Position numbers and translations under genes: made by a program
Notes under the pieces: model-generated
Databases searched by the model: none
The model's input: only the letters and a program-made list of their open reading frames with translations
Told to the model about the DNA's origin: nothing
Part shown: one piece after another, positions 5,250 through 6,067 of the stretch
How positions within the stretch are numbered: the stretch's first letter is position 1
How the letters are laid out: each line of letters opens with the position of its first letter
Assembly (NCBI GenBank): GCA_945898105.1
Contig: CAMDHL010000142.1
Coordinates: 1-6,067 of the forward strand
Source of the DNA: Comamonas sp. lk
Lineage (GTDB): Bacteria; Pseudomonadota; Gammaproteobacteria; Burkholderiales; Burkholderiaceae_C
Direction: 5' to 3'
Length of the DNA stretch: 6,067 nucleotides

Positions 5250-6067
5250 GTACAGATTTCCTTAGCCCAGGCCTGGGCGATGTCTTGAAGCTGCGTGGTG
5301 GGTTTCAATAGAAATGCACTGGCCACGCGCCGGACTTGATCGCGCTGCGTGTCATCGGTGATGTACTCGACCGGCGACTTACCGTCCACGCGTGCCAGAA
5401 ACAGGCCGGGCAGCAGACGCGCCGCACGCGCTTGCACTGCCTGCGGGCTTTCCCAATCCACGCACGCTAAGTAGCTGGCCGCAAAGACTTCAAAGCAGTA
5501 CAGAAAGTCTGCGCGGGCCCCAGGCGTCCAGAGGCATTTGAGCAGGAAATGGTTTAAGCAAAACGCTAGATCAAAGGCGGGATCGCTCCAGGTGGCGCAC
5601 TCGGCGTCAAGTAGCACCGGTCCTTGGTTGCCAAGCAAAATGTTTTTGGGGCTTACGTCGCCATGTACCAAGGTCTTGGCATGGCTTTGTGTTTGCTCGA
5701 CTAATGCGTGCAGCGCGGGCGCAAGTTTGGTATGGCGTGCCGCCGTGGCTACCAAATAGGGTGCTAGTCTGATTTCAAAAAATATTCGTTGAGTTGGAAA
5801 CTCAGCGGCTAAATCGGCTTGCCCAGCGGCGTAACTGTGAATGCGTCCCAGCACCTCACCTACGGTTTCGGCAGTATTTTTCTCGGCACGTCCAGCATGC
5901 AGTTCTTGCTTCCAAAGACGGTAGTCGGCAGGTTCCAGGTACTGCATCACCAGTACGCCCAGCTTTTCATGTTGCCCCAGCAATTGCGGTGCGCATCCGG
6001 GCCGAGCAGCGTGCGCTACCTGTAGCCAACGCGCTTCATAGCGATTGCGTTCCACTGGCGCTTGCCA
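5246..6067 (-). CDS. APH-family phosphotransferase (small-molecule kinase), 5' end outside window
   Basis: The frame is open to the right edge. The 273 visible residues begin WQAPVERNRYEARW and end at TGA 5246-5248. This is the C-lobe and hinge of an aminoglycoside phosphotransferase/choline kinase-fold protein: hinge VLVMQYLEP, then the catalytic loop LVHGDVSPKNILLG with Asp137 as catalytic base and Asn142 binding metal, then LLDAE with the metal-binding Asp154, then the WSDPAFDLAF segment, followed by the helical C-terminal part (numbering from the first visible residue). The GTG at 6053-6055 could be taken as a start, but the N-lobe with the nucleotide loop and ATP-binding Lys must lie upstream, and the preceding codons read as continuing protein, so the gene is truncated by the window edge. 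It would phosphorylate a hydroxyl of a small molecule in the cytoplasm. The 4-bp overlap with the enolase gene implies co-translation and a shared pathway. A resistance role is possible but not favoured by this context. Confidence 0.87.
   Translation of the reverse strand, partial: WQAPVERNRYEARWLQVAHAARPGCAPQLLGQHEKLGVLVMQYLEPADYRLWKQELHAGRAEKNTAETVGEVLGRIHSYAAGQADLAAEFPTQRIFFEIRLAPYLVATAARHTKLAPALHALVEQTQSHAKTLVHGDVSPKNILLGNQGPVLLDAECATWSDPAFDLAFCLNHFLLKCLWTPGARADFLYCFEVFAASYLACVDWESPQAVQARAARLLPGLFLARVDGKSPVEYITDDTQRDQVRRVASAFLLKPTTQLQDIAQAWAKEICT
5259..5263 (-). promoter_or_regulatory. Ribosome-binding site of the enolase-family gene inside the kinase gene
   Basis: On the minus strand AAGGA lies 9 nt before the ATG at 5249, within the last codons of the kinase gene. 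Together with the ATGA stop/start overlap it supports coupled translation of kinase and enolase-family protein. Confidence 0.6.

Noticed and set aside
6053..6055. GTG as the true start of the kinase gene
   Set aside because: Upstream codons (W-Q-A-P) continue the protein and the kinase N-lobe is missing, so the gene must begin beyond the window edge.
1..6067. CRISPR array, tRNA or rRNA gene, insertion sequence ends
   Set aside because: No regularly spaced direct repeats, no cloverleaf-like segment, no transposase sequence and no terminal inverted repeats with target duplications were found by reading both strands.

Overview
The window looks like bacterial chromosome of moderate GC content, with tightly packed genes and short operon-type overlaps. 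Protein style and composition would suit a proteobacterium, perhaps a betaproteobacterium of the Comamonadaceae type. This is an impression, since no rRNA or other taxonomic marker is present.

Layout. The left edge carries plus-strand material: the last 41 codons of an amidase-signature protein (2-127), then a broken remnant of a PaaI/hotdog thioesterase (about 124-402, with an in-frame TAG at 160-162), then a possible 29-residue single-span membrane protein (460-549) behind a plausible promoter. Everything from 579 to the right edge is on the minus strand. In transcription order it is: a 5'-truncated APH-family small-molecule kinase (5246-6067), an enolase-family protein overlapping it by 4 bp (3969-5249), a 258-bp gap with two inverted-repeat structures, a maleylacetate-reductase-like iron-type alcohol dehydrogenase (2544-3710), a NylB/class C beta-lactamase-like serine hydrolase (1212-2480) and a DUF1989 protein (579-1184). 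The last three are 63 and 27 bp apart and probably form one transcript. The kinase-enolase pair forms another, or the upstream part of the same one.

How the genes may work together. The most notable gene is the enolase. It keeps the fold and most catalytic residues, but the position of yeast His373 is Ala366, the position of Glu168 is Asp165, and the active-site loop reads AGASK instead of SGAST. It is coupled to a kinase rather than to the usual housekeeping neighbours of eno. This points to a specialised paralogue, not the glycolytic enzyme. Enolase homologues with changed chemistry are known in phosphinate/phosphonate biosynthesis (carboxyphosphonoenolpyruvate synthase of the phosphinothricin pathway), and such clusters also use iron-type alcohol dehydrogenases. 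A phosphonate-like pathway is therefore one hypothesis, but no PEP mutase is visible and the upstream genes lie outside the window. The dehydrogenase itself has Arg at the position of one of the four metal ligands, as expected of a metal-independent, maleylacetate-reductase-like member. The alternative reading is a catabolic or modifying cluster for an amide- or ester-containing compound (amidase, NylB-like hydrolase, DUF1989). The substrate cannot be named from sequence.
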